Positions 18,537 to 31,400 of a stretch of 38,044 nt of DNA are shown piece after piece. Origin of the DNA: Acrasis kona. Taxonomy: Eukaryota > Heterolobosea > Eutetramitea > Acrasida > Acrasidae. The DNA lies in the NCBI GenBank assembly GCA_026419775.2, contig JAOPGA020000658.1, forward strand, positions 1 through 38,044. The letters are read 5' to 3'. Position numbers and translations under genes: made by a program. Position 1 is the first letter of the stretch, and each line of letters starts with the position of its first letter. The notes under the pieces are model-generated. The model worked only from the letters and a program-made list of their open reading frames with translations, did not search any database and had not been told where the DNA came from.

Positions 18537-20733
18537 ATGGCTGTCAGGACTGTGACGATACCTCTTACTTTCGAGGCAGCCTCTCCCGAGCAGACCAATG
18601 ATGAGCACAACTTAAGTCTTTCTGAAAAATACATTCGTTCCACTTTTTCAGAGCCAAAGAGAGTACAGTATGTTATTAACAAGTTGGTACCAGTTCCTCC
18701 TGGGACAAGATTATATAACTCTAAGCAATCTTACCCATATAATCCTCGAGATGAGGAGCGTGAGCATCAAGAGTTTAAAAGCTTAGGTGATGCTGTAAAA
18801 ACTTCCAGATCCCCAGCAAAGGATAGCGATAAATGGATTGATAGGGCTATGAAAAGAAATGTTGAGCTTCTTAGTTTAGTGGAGCGTTTGAGACCGTTAA
18901 GTAACAAGAGGTCCTTCTCAAGTCATATTTACAAAAAGTACTCTAAATTCTCCTCGGTCAACAACGCTCAAACCCCAATCTCAACACAAGACGCATCAGC
19001 AGATGACAAGAAGGAGAAAAATATTCTTGACTTCTCCGACAGAGTATCCACAACCGAAATAAGAGATGTATTGCCAAGAGAACAACTTCTTCAAATTGTA
19101 CATGAATATTTATCTGCACACAAGTATCATAAGACTATTGAAACATTAAATAAAGAGAGTGGCGTCATTTATAACGGCTACAGTTTAGAAAAAATGTCAA
19201 GAAATCAATCTATAACAGCGGACATGCCTACCCCTACACGTTCTACTGTTCTCAAAACATTGATGCAAATGGCAGTCAATGACCCAGAGAAGCCACTGGC
19301 ACTTCCCACAAATGATTTGGAGAATTTAGAAGTTGACGTCGAAGTGCAGACCGCTTCCATTTATTCTCACCTTGAGGAAGAATATTCAGCCGATCTTAAG
19401 AGAGGTTTCTGGGATGAAATATTAAACACTGATGAGTCTGAAAATGCTGGTAAGTTTCGTTCGCTCTCATTTAAAACTAACACGCACAGAATATTCTACG
19501 GATGGATCTCTTAAGGCAGCATCACTAAACAGATTGGTGGAAAAAATTACAGATCATAAGAAACCAGATGCCATGATTCTAAAAACATTCTTAACCACAT
19601 ATCGCTCATTCACAGTACCAGAAGTATTCCTTGCCAAACTGACCGAACGCTACAATGTTCCAGAGCGTCCTCCGGCAAACATGAACATTTCACAAGACGA
19701 ATGGGAAAACAACAAGAAGCAAATTGAAATTCGTTCGGGAAACGTTTTGGTTCAATGGATCGAAGACTTTTTCGATTTGGATTGGAACCATCAAATGATC
19801 AAGTCATTAACGACATTTATCGAAGATGAATTATTCAAGAATGACAAGAACAGAAAATTAGGAAAACAAATTCTAACGAGACTTGACCGTAAGTTACGTG
19901 GAAAAGTACAAGGTGAGTTTGCGCAGTCCTCATCAGTCAATGTCAATCCTCCAATAACTCCGCGTAATTTGTTCATGCCTAACTTTGACTTGTTCGACAT
20001 TTGCGATCTTGAACTGGCGCGTCAACTTACTTTGAGAGAACATGAACTGTACAGAGCCATCGAACCAAGTGAACTTTTGAATCAAGCATGGAGTAAAGAA
20101 AAGTTGAAGCACAGAGCGCCAAACGTCCAGGCGTGCACCGATAGTTTTAATATTGTAAGCAGCTGGGTGGCCAATAGTATTCTTGAAATTGATGATTTGA
20201 GAGAAAGAAAAGAACGTCTTCAACGCTTTATTAAGATTGCAAGAATATTATTAGATTTTAATAATTTTAGTTCCGTCCTTGTTATTGTTTCTGGTTTACA
20301 AAATGCTTCTGTCTATCGTCTGAAAAAAACTTGGGCCGATCTTGGCAACTTGCAGAATGATTTCCAATTGTGTGTTGACACCATGCGAAGTGATCGCAGT
20401 TTCCATGATTACCGCAAGAAGTTAATCAATGCCACACCACCCTGTGTCCCTTACTTGGGTATCCTGCTTACTGATTTGACTTTTGTTGAAGACGGTAATC
20501 CAGATTCTGTTAATACAAGTGATGGAAGAAAGCTAATCAATTGGAAGAAGAAGAAGTTGGTCCATGAAGTCATCAGCAACATCAAACAGTATCAATTCGA
20601 TAGATATGACTTCCAGCCTGTATATCAAATTCAAAAACTATTAGAAAAGACCTTCAAATCAATTCAAGAGCAAAGCGATGCTGTAATGTACAAGAGAAGT
20701 CTTCACCTTGAGCCAAGAGAACAGCAACAATAA
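18537..20733 (+). CDS. LisH-containing Ras guanine-nucleotide exchange factor
   Basis: Two exons (18537-19449, 19490-20733), with a 40-nt intron, join to 718 residues. Residues ~180-212 are a LisH motif (LPREQLLQIVHEYLSAHKYH), a dimerisation helix pair. From ~310 comes the RasGEF N-terminal module (LVEKITDHKKPD, FLTTYRSFTVPEVFLAKL) and from ~470 the CDC25 catalytic domain (DLELARQLTLREHELYRAI, FNIVSSWV, RFIKIARILLDFNNFSS, PCVPYLGILLTDLTFVEDGN). LisH-RasGEF is an architecture known from Dictyostelium and other amoebae, where such proteins activate Ras in chemotaxis and growth. The length and all core blocks suggest an active exchange factor. The first 170 residues are poorly conserved and Ser-rich. 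Confidence 0.95.
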
Positions 20734-20882
20734 ATTTTTTTGTTTTAAATTATTATGATCTTAATGTTGTTGGATTAATGTACGAACAACGGTGTTTGAA
20801 CATTCTTTTATTCAATGTACTCTAAGCTATTAATTTATCAATAACGATAAAAATCTTGAACCACGCTAACTCTTCATTTAAA

Positions 20883-21296
20883 CTAGTAATTTTTTCGTGG
20901 GAATGAGTATGACTCCATGGACGATTCGGTGTCTTGGGTGAGAGGAAACTTGAATGATAGTAGCGAACTGTAATTGATTTGAACGCTTGAGGTTGGTGTT
21001 GTGAACGGTTGCACTTGGTCATACTCTACTTCGTCTTCTTCGTCGACTTCATTTACATCCCCATACAGGTCCACCTCATCATATATATCCGCGGGGTCCT
21101 CAATATTCGGTGAGAAGTTGTTTCCTAAGGTTTCTACTACTCTTTCGATACTCACAAATTTCGGCGAAGGTTTTGTGTTGTTGGGAAATTTGTATTTGTT
21201 CAACCTTTCCTTTATGTCATCTGATTTCAACTTTGGAGTATCAATGATTTCGATATGGTTCTCATCTGTAATTCCAGGCGATACATCATTACCCAT
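20883..21296 (-). CDS. Small acidic protein starting MGN, unknown
   Basis: A 137-residue single exon. MGNDVSPG at the start would allow N-myristoylation, as in G-alpha subunits. The middle is very acidic (PADIYDEVDLYGDVNEVDEE), while the N-terminal third contains KSDDIKERLNKYKFP. No domain is recognised and the protein is probably disordered. It converges with the RasGEF gene (150 bp between stops). Confidence 0.55.
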   Translation of the reverse strand: MGNDVSPGITDENHIEIIDTPKLKSDDIKERLNKYKFPNNTKPSPKFVSIERVVETLGNNFSPNIEDPADIYDEVDLYGDVNEVDEEDEVEYDQVQPFTTPTSSVQINYSSLLSFKFPLTQDTESSMESYSFPRKNY

Positions 21297-21623
21297 GTTA
21301 GCGTGGTAGGAATTGGGTGTCGTCTGTCACTGAAACTTTTGAGGGGCTCAAACAGAGTATTGTAACAAAGTCAACCTGTATTTTGCATTTTGGATTATTG
21401 CGACGGTCAAGTATATGTTGCTGGTCTCATGTAATAAATGACACCGAGGACATTTAAGCAAGGTGAGGGGTAGACAGGTATGTATATCACTGATAAGGTG
21501 ATACTTTAAACCAAGCTGGGCGAGTTTGTCAGTCCTTCATTACCAGGTATGTTAGAGGCTTCAAGTGTGAATGTCAGTGGTATTTTTATTGAGATCTAGG
21601 ATTATGTGTTCACAAGAGTGTTG

Positions 21624-21797
21624 CTACGAAGGTGGATCCCTTTCGTATAAAGCATGTTGCAAGCAATGACAAGATATGAGTTGATCATGTTTGTTCTGGT
21701 AGTGCGGCAACAAGTCATGGTGTGTCTGTGTCTCAGCTTGAAAAGAAAACAACTGCATTACCACAAGTAACACCCAATACCTTGTTCTTGCGGTCAT
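21624..21797 (-). CDS. Possible small secreted peptide, weak evidence
   Basis: From an internal ATG near 21797 the minus strand encodes ~57 residues that begin like a signal peptide (TRYWVLLVVMQLFSFQA) and go on with a His/Cys-containing tail (ISCHCLQHALYERD). It lacks a family match or conserved context and may be chance. The surrounding 21297-22311 otherwise holds a palindromic repeat element and no other gene. Confidence 0.2.
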   Translation of the reverse strand: MTARTRYWVLLVVMQLFSFQAETQTHHDLLPHYQNKHDQLISCHCLQHALYERDPPS

Positions 21798-21858
21798 AAT
21801 CGGTGAGGCATTTGCATACTTCATGCGCCATATTCTCTCCACCTCTCTATTATCAGAT

Positions 21859-21975
21859 ATTATCGGATGGGATCAAAAAGATCTTTTTGATTTCTTACAA
21901 AATCCGATTATTTTCGCCGACGAGACCGTTAACCGATAATTTTCTTATCGGATTGCCAGCCACTACAGATAAGAC
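21859..21975. repeat. Small palindromic element with ATCGG repeats, MITE-like
   Basis: It holds a perfect 20-nt palindrome, ATCAAAAAGATCTTTTTGAT (21872-21891), a hairpin CCGATAA-TTTTC-TTATCGG (21933-21951), and further ATCGGAT/ATCCGAT motifs facing each other (21860-21868, 21902-21910). The CGGATGGGAT it contains at its left is the same decamer that occurs in the repeats after the hAT transposase (2817). This suggests a non-autonomous hAT relative. Its edges and target-site duplication are not resolved. Confidence 0.4.
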
Positions 21976-22311
21976 CCATAAGGCGTGGAATGCAAGAACA
22001 ATGAGCGGTCTAAACACATCTAACTTGGAATTCTTCACGATTCTAGGGTAAATTCGAATACAGATCTCTTGTGATTCCCGTTGAATGTCGCTCTTGGACG
22101 ATTTGAGAAATATGCCCTAATACTGATGTTTTTATTAAAAATATTGTGTTTATTTTTAGGATAATGATACATCTATTCTAGTTATCGTCGTTTATGGCAT
22201 TTGTTCTCAATATGTTCGAATCCTATGTTTTCTTATTGGTTGGAGGATAATAATAATTTCTCCGCTTCAATGGTTTTTTTAAAGTTTTAAAGCCCACAGA
22301 AAAAGGTAAAA

Positions 22312-22908
22312 ATGTCAAAAGCGTTTGTTGGTAAGCCAGCCCCATCATTCAAGAAGACTGCCGTTGTCGACGGTGACTTTAAAGAAGTTACTTTGGAACA
22401 GTACAAGGGCAAGTACCTCGTTTTGTTCTTCTATCCCCTAGACTTCACCTTCGTCTGTCCCACCGAAATCATCGCTTTTTCTGATAGAGTTGAGGAGTTC
22501 CGTGCTATTGGTGTTGAAGTCATCACAGCTTCTGTTGACTCCGAGCATTCCCATTTGGCATGGATTAACACCCCAAGAAAGAAAGGAGGTCTTGGCAAGA
22601 TGAACATCCCAGTAATTGCTGATGTCACCAAGTCCATGTCAAGAGATTATGGTGTACTAATCGAGGAGGAAGGCATCGCTCTACGTGGTTTGTTCATCAT
22701 CAACCCAGAAGGTATTCTAAGACAAATCACCATCAACGACTTGCCAGTAGGACGCAGCGTCGATGAGACTTTGAGACTAGTCAAGGCATTCCAATTCACA
22801 GATAAACATGGAGAAGTATGTCCAGCCAATTGGCAAGAAGGAGGAGTAACAATGAAGGGAGACCCAAAGGGATCACAAGAATACTTTAGCAAACTCGAAG
22901 AGAAGTAA
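22312..22908 (+). CDS. Typical 2-Cys peroxiredoxin
   Basis: Single exon, 198 residues, the normal family length. The peroxidatic Cys is in [20 protein letters not shown] and the resolving Cys in [13 protein letters not shown]. Both features linked to eukaryotic peroxide-sensitive ('floodgate') peroxiredoxins are present: GGLG in KKGGLGKM and YF in the C-terminal helix ([10 protein letters not shown]). The enzyme reduces hydrogen peroxide using thioredoxin and can be inactivated by overoxidation, which permits signalling. There is no targeting peptide, so it is cytosolic. Codon use is more regular than in neighbours, as expected for an abundant protein. Confidence 0.97.
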   Translation: MSKAFVGKPAPSFKKTAVVDGDFKEVTLEQYKGKYLVLFFYPLDFTFVCPTEIIAFSDRVEEFRAIGVEVITASVDSEHSHLAWINTPRKKGGLGKMNIPVIADVTKSMSRDYGVLIEEEGIALRGLFIINPEGILRQITINDLPVGRSVDETLRLVKAFQFTDKHGEVCPANWQEGGVTMKGDPKGSQEYFSKLEEK

Positions 22909-23077
22909 ATCAATGCAACTTTCATTCTATCTCTCATTTCATTTAAACTATTCTTTCGGACTTTCTGTCTCCTCCCGCGAAATTTTCTTGTCGTACGTAT
23001 ATAAAAGATTTAATCCACGTTTTTTTTAACATCTGCATTAATCCTTGAATTCATGGAAGGATGCGAAGGTACTGAAC

Positions 23078-23087
23078 GTCACGTGAC
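23078..23087. promoter_or_regulatory. GTCACGTGAC palindrome (E-box-like)
   Basis: A perfect 10-bp palindrome with a CACGTG core, the classical site for bHLH factors, 366 bp upstream of the ABC-transporter start. This is a candidate only. Nothing else is recognised in 22909-23452; the open frame at 23130-23378 has no protein-like features. Confidence 0.25.
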
Positions 23088-23452
23088 ATGGTTTTTAATA
23101 AGGTCGAAATGTTTGTCTAAACAAAATTCATGAATCCTTGCTTCTTCCGAAGTTATTATTGTAACACCATCATTATTGGTGATATTGAAGACGCGAATTT
23201 GTACTGTAGGCACGGGTGTTATAATGATATGACTCTTTTTCGCAGTGGTCAAGCTTTTAACTTAACGTTAACAAAACACAAGTTCTTAAGCGTTACTAAA
23301 CCTGTCATTATACCAAGTTACGATTGGTTATCTTTTGTTCTACAGTGCTTACTGGTTGCATTTTCTCCATTTTTGTAGCACTTACTGGATTACAACATGA
23401 TTGCAGCGGGCCGGGGAAATCCTGCAACCGCGACATGTTAAATTTATGAACA

Positions 23453-26400
23453 ATGCCTCACCGTATTACCCATAGAATGAACGGAAGAACATTCAGAGGT
23501 CATTTTTTATTTATATTAGTACTTCTGTGCACAACGATAGTGTATGCGGAATATAGAGGCCCTCAAAGTACGTGTATCCCTGGTGCGTCTGGGAATGGAT
23601 GGTGTCGCGGAGTCAATCCCTTTAGTCAAGTACCAAAGCTTTTAACAGAAGTACCCATAAACATTACTAATTTCCCAACTGAATACATTTGTAATGGCAT
23701 TGACGCAAATGATGACTGCTCATGTAAGTTGAATGAAGTGATTTAAATTCCAACAAATAAGCAATCATAGGATTAAGATCTCGCAAAGATGATGAGGATT
23801 CTATTTTTTCCCTCCTGTTTCTAGCATTAAAATCTGGCAAGATTTATGAGGCTAACTTCAACGACGTAATCAACAATTTTATAATTGAACAATTAACAAA
23901 TTTTAGTACAGCACAAATATATTAAGGAGGGCTAAACATGGAGAGGAAGTACTTTTCATGGATTCATCAGAAAAAACATATTCAGTTTTAATACATGACA
24001 ATAATACACAGAGTTTCTACATTGACACCAACGATAACCAATGGATCAACATGCCTCTCCCAATGTACAGAAACGAAACAATTTTGCAATTCGAATCATT
24101 CATCTGGAATGACATTTTTACAACAGCAACTCTAATCACACGTGGCACAGGCTCGCTGGACCTCACCTTTCAAAGTTCCAAACAATCAAAATTTTCAACA
24201 TTATCAATCAACAACGTAACGAACCCTCAAAAATTCCGGTTCTCAATAACGCGTCAATACGGAGAATTCAAACAAGACGATCCGCTTCGAATTGATTTGG
24301 ACTCTGGTCGTTACAAAACATATCGTACTCTCATTGCACTTCATGACTCACATCGGATCACCATTATTGGTTATGGACCAGAAGAGCATCAAGTCATCAA
24401 TTGGAGTCAAGTTAAAACATTTTATTCAACTCATGATGTGATTGAATCAATCATCTTGCTTGGTGATTTGATTAGGCGCCCCTTGAATAGTTCGTCCGAA
24501 ATGTTATTTCCGCCGTCGCAATCCATTAGTGTAGGTTTTGTGAAGTCAATCAATAGCACTCAAAAGATGTCATGTTTGGTTGACTTTCCTGAAATATCAC
24601 AAGAAACAAATTTTACAATAAATGGTTTTGATTTGAACATTAGCCTTAGCGGCTACAATAGATCATTGAATTGTGTTGCTTTGCATAACAGTTCTGAACC
24701 TGTGATATTGTCCAAGTCTGGTTTTGTTGATGTGCCAAGAAGGGACTTTTACAATAACATATCTCCTTACAATGAAACGGGTTATCTAAAAATAGAACAT
24801 ATCTGTAATGTTTATCTGGAAGATGCCAATAAGGATCCTCATGATTACAATAAATGTCTAGAGGATGTCAATAGACACTCTAATGAATCTGAAATTTCTT
24901 GGTTCCATAGTCAACACAGTGACCTTGTGACACACATTGATGCTTTTTGTCAACGATACTGGCAGACACAGTTGTTTTGGTCACGTGCCTATTCAGTTGA
25001 ATTCTCCACCATCATCTATCCAAACAACATGCAACCATCTGGTAGAATCTCTTCTACTGCTGGTCGTGTTCTTGATTTGTCAGTCTCTCCAAACTCTCAA
25101 TATCTGTTCATGTCTGTATCGCGTAAGCGATATGAACTTGAATCGATCAAGAGTTATTCTCGTGCATGCAATATCCTTAGATTAGATCCAGACAACCAAT
25201 TCTTGAAATCTCTAAAAGACACCTGTGACAAAGTACCTCCGATCAATGTAGATTTGAATCAATTTGGTTTGATTGCCACTAGTTGCCTTCACAGCCACTT
25301 TTGTCCTCATCTACACCAAACTATTATGATGAATGAGAGATTGCTACCAACCAACACATTCATGCTTAATTCTCATGTCGTATTACCGTGTCAACAAGGT
25401 AAGAAGAACACGTGCTTATAGACTCATTATAGAAAAGGTTCTTATTGTCGTGACGGCAAACGTTATGACTGTCCACTCGGATTTACATGTTCTGGTAGTG
25501 GTAGCCCTGTACCAACAGTTACTCCCTGTGATCCAGCAACTGACAAAACTTGTTACTCTCCAAATCTCATCGTACCCATGAAATGTCCAAAGGGAGCTGT
25601 GTGTGGGTCTCCATACATACGACCATCCCTCATACCACGTGGTTGGTTTCAAGCTGTTCAAAATCAGTCAACTGCTTTAAATCTCACAAGGTGTCACCAA
25701 GGAGATTACTGTCCCATATCAAGACAAGTAGTTGTAAATTCAACTGGTTCGTTGTATAAAAATCACCATAACATACTAATTTTCAAATAGGGTTTGTCAA
25801 CGTTGATATTTTGAAATGTCCGGAGAATACATATTGTTTATCCCCTTCTGTGATGCAACCCATTCCTTGCGAATTTGATGCCAATAAAGTAATGTACTGT
25901 CCAGCGGGCACTAATAAAAAACAATACTGTCCAGCCGGTTACTTTTGTAACAGCATGACTGAGGCTAAGAAATGCAATATCACGCAATACTGTCCCACTG
26001 GTTCCTTTGTGCAATCTGTTTGTCCGGCTGGATTCTATTGTCCAACTCCAGACAGAAAATTAGAATGTCCAGAAGGACACTACTGTATGGAAGGATCCAC
26101 TTATCCAACGACCTGTCATCCCTTCTTTTCCTATTGTAAGAAGGGAAGCAAAACACAAAACATGATTGGTATTGCAGTCTTGATTAACTTATCTGTTCTT
26201 TTGATCTTATTGGCCTTGTATGTGATATGGAACATTAGAGAAAAGAATAAAATAAAACATTCGAGAATAATTAATGAAAAGAGCAAATTGATACCATCGC
26301 CATCAGATGGCTACAAATCAGAAGAAAAGTTCACTGCCGATCTGCAGTTTTTAAATTTGGGTTTACAGCTCAAAAGTAATAAAAAACAAATTTTAAAGGG

Positions 26401-28427
26401 TGTCACTGGAGAGATTAAACATGGTCGACTGACCGCTGTGATGGGAATGAGTGGTGCTGGTAAAAGTACATTTTTGACCACTCTGGCAGGAAGAGCATAC
26501 TATGGCAACCGCACCGGAGATATTCTGGTCAACGGTGATAAAATTAGCAGTTTAAATAAATATAAAAGAAAACTTGGGTTTGTACCTCAAGATGATATTT
26601 TCCTCCGAGAAATGACTGTAGAAGAGACTTTCAATTTCGCAGTTCAGACTAGACTTGACTGGGGAGTAACCAAATCCGAAAAACAAAACATTGTCGATAG
26701 AGTCATAAAGACTCTTCGATTGGAAGAAGTTCGACACCAAGTGATAGGTGACGAAATAACAAGAGGCATCAGTGGCGGTCAACGAAAGAGAGTGAACGTC
26801 GGGATCGAGTTGGTAACCGATCCTTATGTTTTGTTCCTCGACGAACCTACTTCTGGATTAGATAGTGCATCTAGTAGAGAAGTGTGTTTATCTCTTCAAA
26901 GCATTGCAAAGAGCGGAACAACGGTGGTGACTGTCATCCATCAACCACGTGCTGAAATCTTTGACATGTTTGATGATTTGTTGTTATTAGGAGAGCACGG
27001 TAGAACTGTCTACATGGGTCCAACTTATAAACTACAAAAATACTTTACATCTCTTGGATTTGATTGTCCAGAGAAGGTAAACATTGCTGATTATGTAATT
27101 GATGTTTGCGCAGGAAATGTATCCAGTACAATGGACGTTATGGCACAAGAACTTCCTGAAAAGTGGGAGGTTGCCTACGATGGGTCCTTGTGGTTGCGCA
27201 CTCCGAAATTCTCAGTAGATGATGACGACAGTAGCAGCGCCACTAGTTCTACTTACAAGAAACCACACGCTTCTTATTGTAAGTCAAATTATCTTCTTAT
27301 ATTCGTTGCTCACTGAACTATAGTTAACCAATTCTTTGCATGTCTTCAGAGAGCCATTATACAGTTCATGAGAACACTCGGTAGTTTCTTCTTGGATAAC
27401 GTATTGGTGTTTATCGCTGGTTTGTGTCTTGCAGCAATGTTCAATAACGCAAAATATATTGGACCGCTGCCAGATGTCATTGTGAATCAGTGCCCAGCTG
27501 GAATCAGATACATGTGCAGCGGAAGCTTATCAGACCCCATAGGTGGTCAAAACGGATCTTCAATGCTTGCCTTGGTGTTGGTGGCCACCATGGCTTCTCT
27601 GCGTGTGTTTGGAAAAGAAAAGGCGGTGTTTATAAGAGAAGGAGAGAGCGGCTTAAACGTATTTAGTTACTTTTGGGCAAAAGATATTGCTGCACTTCCT
27701 GGTATAATTGTCTCTCCTTTAATTTTTATGAGTTTGTTTTATACTGTTGTTCAACCGTAAGTTGATAAAAGTCCTCTCCTTGTTGATCCTCTTGTAGACA
27801 TGCTACTTTTATAGAGTATTATGGTTACTTCTTCTTGGTGTATTGGGCCAGTTACGGACTTGGCTACTGCATTTCCATTTTATACAAACCACATATTGCA
27901 CAATTGGCTGCTGTTGTTCACATTTTCATTTTAAACATCATTTCTGGAGGTAATCTACTTTTTAATGATTTACATTTACGTTTTTTTAGCGGTGATGCCT
28001 TGGCCTGCCATTCAAAACTTGTTTGTTCCATTGTGTTATGCTCCTTACATTTCATTCTTGTTTTATTGTAAGTATTTTTTAATCATGATTTTGATTACTC
28101 ATTTTGATAGCCTACTATGTTTTGTATGTGATTGAGATTCAGAGTTATGAGTACATGTACGATATCACAAAGTCACTAAACGGCAACGGATTTACCGTTC
28201 ACCAAGCAAAATTCATGCCGTTGGGAATTGTAGGATTAGGATTGTTGATGCGCTTTGCTGCCTTGTTCATGTTGTGGTGCTCCAAACCAGATTCTTGGTA
28301 TCAATCCATGACCATCAACAATTTGAAATTACGATTGGTCAGCATCAAGGAAATCATTTACGCATTCATTGCAACCAAATTAAAAAGAGATGGATTTGAC
28401 GAATTACCAATAAACAACAACATGTAA
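23453..28427 (+). CDS. ABCG-family transporter with large Cys-rich ectodomain
   Basis: Nine exons (23453-23723, 23762-23865, 23907-25398, 25438-25746, 25791-27278, 27324-27756, 27798-27949, 27990-28067, 28111-28427) join to 1547 residues. A signal peptide (HFLFILVLLCTTIVYA) is followed by ~600 residues rich in N-glycosylation sites. A Cys-rich EGF/GCC2-like region (YCRDGKRYDCPLGFTC, KCPENTYC, YCPAGYFC) precedes one membrane helix near residue 850. The ATP-binding cassette follows, with Walker A GMSGAGKST (~945), signature ISGGQRKR (~1052), Walker B LFLDEPTSGLDS (~1073) and H-loop VIHQPRAE, and then the six-helix ABC2 domain. This order matches yeast Adp1 and plant ABCG24/28, half-transporters of ABCG type; the substrate is unknown. 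Exon 4 ends at a GTTCGT donor, the only unusual one. Confidence 0.93.
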
Positions 28428-28468
28428 CAATTCTCCACTATTCAATAATAAAAATTTTATTTTACATA

Positions 28469-31400
28469 CTATTCGGCTCTTGCTCTCTTTTTCGATCTAG
28501 AAGATGAAGATTTAACATTTGTTGTATTCGCATTTTCATTCTCCTTATCGTCATCATCTTCTCCACCACCACCGCTCATAACACTCTTATGACCCATCAC
28601 CCTAGAAACAGTGCTCTGTCCATTCACATATTTTGTTCTAAACAAGACGTTTGCATTCTGAAACATTCCCTCTTTCAAGCTCACCACAATAAACTGAGAA
28701 TGAGCAAAATGTGATTTCAACATTCTACCTATATTCTGAGTATGACTAGGATCAAGCGCAGCATCAATTTCATCAAGAATATACATGGGAGCAGGTTTAA
28801 AACTCAACAAGGCCAATATCAAAGACAAGGCCAACAAACTACGCTGACCGCCACTTAATTCGGTCAAGCTTTGTTTCCAAACGTGACCAAATCCAACCTT
28901 CACTTCCAATCCTTCAATTTCGCCAACAACTACTTGTCGATCCATATCTTCATCGTCGTCATCATCATCGTCTCGATCGTCATTGCTCTTTTCATTCTTC
29001 CACACGTTCAACTTTGATTTGGCACCTGGTAGTAACGTGGAAAAGATGCTCGCAAAATCACCATTCACCTTGCTCCATGTTTTTTGAATGGCTACTCTCT
29101 TCTTATCATCCAATTCCACAATGACTTGTTCTATTTTTTGTTTATCGCTCTCTACGATTCCTCTCTTGCTTATCAAATCATTATACTCCTTCTCTGCTTT
29201 ATCGTACATGGCCATTGCTTTTTTATTGACCGACCTGCCAGTCTTTCCTCTCTCTTGTTGAGCGTTGGTTAGTTTATCGAGCGCTTGTTGAAGCGTTTCT
29301 TTGGTAAAGTCGTATGGATGATGATTGGATTTTACCCATGCATGTTGTTGACGTATTTGATCGGAAAGAAGGATGGCCTTTTCTAATCTCTCTTGTAATT
29401 GTTTGTGATTGCGGTCCATGAGATTGTATTGGACCGATAGGTCGGTACTTCTCTTTGCGAGCAATTCTCTTTGAGATCGTAACTCGCTTCTTTCTTGATC
29501 CAATCGATCCTTTTCTTGCAAATCTTGATCGATTTTGGATTGAATCGATTGTTGGTTGGATCGACACGTGGACGATTTGGATTCCAGTTGGCTCAGTTCC
29601 AAATCGTACTTGTTGATTTGATCCTTGCATTTGAAGATTTTCGATTCGCATTCCGTAATTTCCAACAAGTCTTGTTCCATTTGTAAATTTGACTTTTCGA
29701 AGGATTGTTGCGATTCTCTTAGTTGAGTTTTTTTGGATTTGAGTAGAGATTTGACTTGTTCGTATTCCGATTCAATCTTCTTCACTTGTTCTTGTCGTTG
29801 CTTTTGTGTGGTCACGATGGTCGATTCCTGCGCAGCTTGTTCTTCCAACGAACGCAATACTTGTTCATTGTCGGATTCTTGTGCGCGACAATTGGGTAAT
29901 TGCACATTGGCGATGGAATCCAATTCGTTTTGTAATTCTTGAATTTGTTTGAGCAACATGGAATGAGATGATTGTTCGGATCGACTCTTGATTAGATTCA
30001 ATTCGTGCATTTTCAAATCGCACTCGGAATTGAATTCCATAAATGTGTTCATTCGATTCGCATCGATTGATTTTTGTAGCGCGTTCAATTGTTCCATTTC
30101 GGAATCGAATTGGGATTGTAATTGCGATAATTCCGTTATTTTTTGTAAAGTACTTTCTGTTTTGAGTTGACCTCTACTTCCGCCGGTAAGTGTTCCCGAA
30201 GGATCGAACACGTCACCATCCAAAGTGACCGTCCTGCACAAGATTTGTGGGTCGAAGGCGACCTTCTCTGCTTGGTCCAAATCGTTACAAATTAAAGTTT
30301 TACCGAACGTGTACTTGATGGCCGGAGCGATGGATTGATCGTATTCGACGAGGACTAGCGCTGGTTTGGCTCCGTATTTTTCTGCACTTTTGATGGTGTT
30401 GGGATGGAATTCATTGTAACGTACTTTGTTTAATGGAATCACCGTGATGCGTCGATTGGGTTTTCCATCTTGGATCAAACTTCTTGCGGTATTTTCGTCG
30501 TCGACGACTACGTGATATAATTTGGAACCGGCTGCTACTTCTAATGCGACACATGTTTTTGATGGATCCTTGACTGAAAGTAATTGTGCGACGAGTCCCA
30601 TGACACGATCTTGCTTGACTGCTGATTTGTTGTATTCAAAGTAATATCGGGCCACTTGAGCAGTTAATGTTTGGATGCGTTCTTGTAGACCGGCATTGAG
30701 TTCCGACTGCTTGTGAGTGATTTGTTTGGTTACTTGTTCGTAGTGCTTGGGATCAAAATGTAGGGCATCTCTCTTGTTTTGTATTGACTCTAGCTCCGAT
30801 TGCTTCTTTTGAATGACTTTTTTTAATTCTTCGTCTTGCTTGGCTAGTTTTGATAATTGAGTCTTGTTCTTTTCTAATGTCGCAGTAATGTGTTCCGATC
30901 GCATGCGTAACTTTTCTGATTGTGTGGATAACTCTGCTTGGATTCTTTTTCGTTCCATGAGTCTTTCTGTAATGGTTCCGTCGTCCGTTAACGATACTGC
31001 GACACCTGCTGCTACGCTCTCGCTACGTTCGCGAAGGGTCACCAACCGTCTTTCTAATTGTTCTGATTCGGTTTGGACGCTTTGTAATTGTACTTTTGTG
31101 GATTCTTGTTGGGATTTTCTGGTCTCTACTTGCTTCTTGCACGACTCAATTTGAGTGGTGAGGGACTCTACTTTCTTTCGTTCATTTTCAATTTCTTTTC
31201 TCTTGTTTTCGGTGGATGCTGTTAGTTTGGCAAGATCCTTGTTTAGTTGTGCTAGTTCAGCGTCCAATTCTGAACTTTCGGTACCTGATGTGGATTTTCC
31301 TTTTTTGCTTTTTTTGAGGGAATCAATTTGTTTAGTTACTTCCTTCTCTTCGTTTTCTGCTTCTTTGACTTGTTCTTGGAGCGAGTTTAATTTTTTTGAA

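Noticed and set aside
22214-22223. GTTCGAATCC, like a tRNA B box
   Set aside because: No matching A box or acceptor stem can be folded around it.
23130-23378. 82-codon plus-strand open frame before the ABC transporter
   Set aside because: No domain, signal or splice connection; likely chance in AT-rich DNA.
23807-23823. Acceptor TTTCTAG in the second exon of the ABC gene
   Set aside because: It also gives an open frame, but the acceptor at 23761 gives a 38-nt intron and keeps a protein-like segment (LRSRKDDEDSIFSLLF), which fits better.
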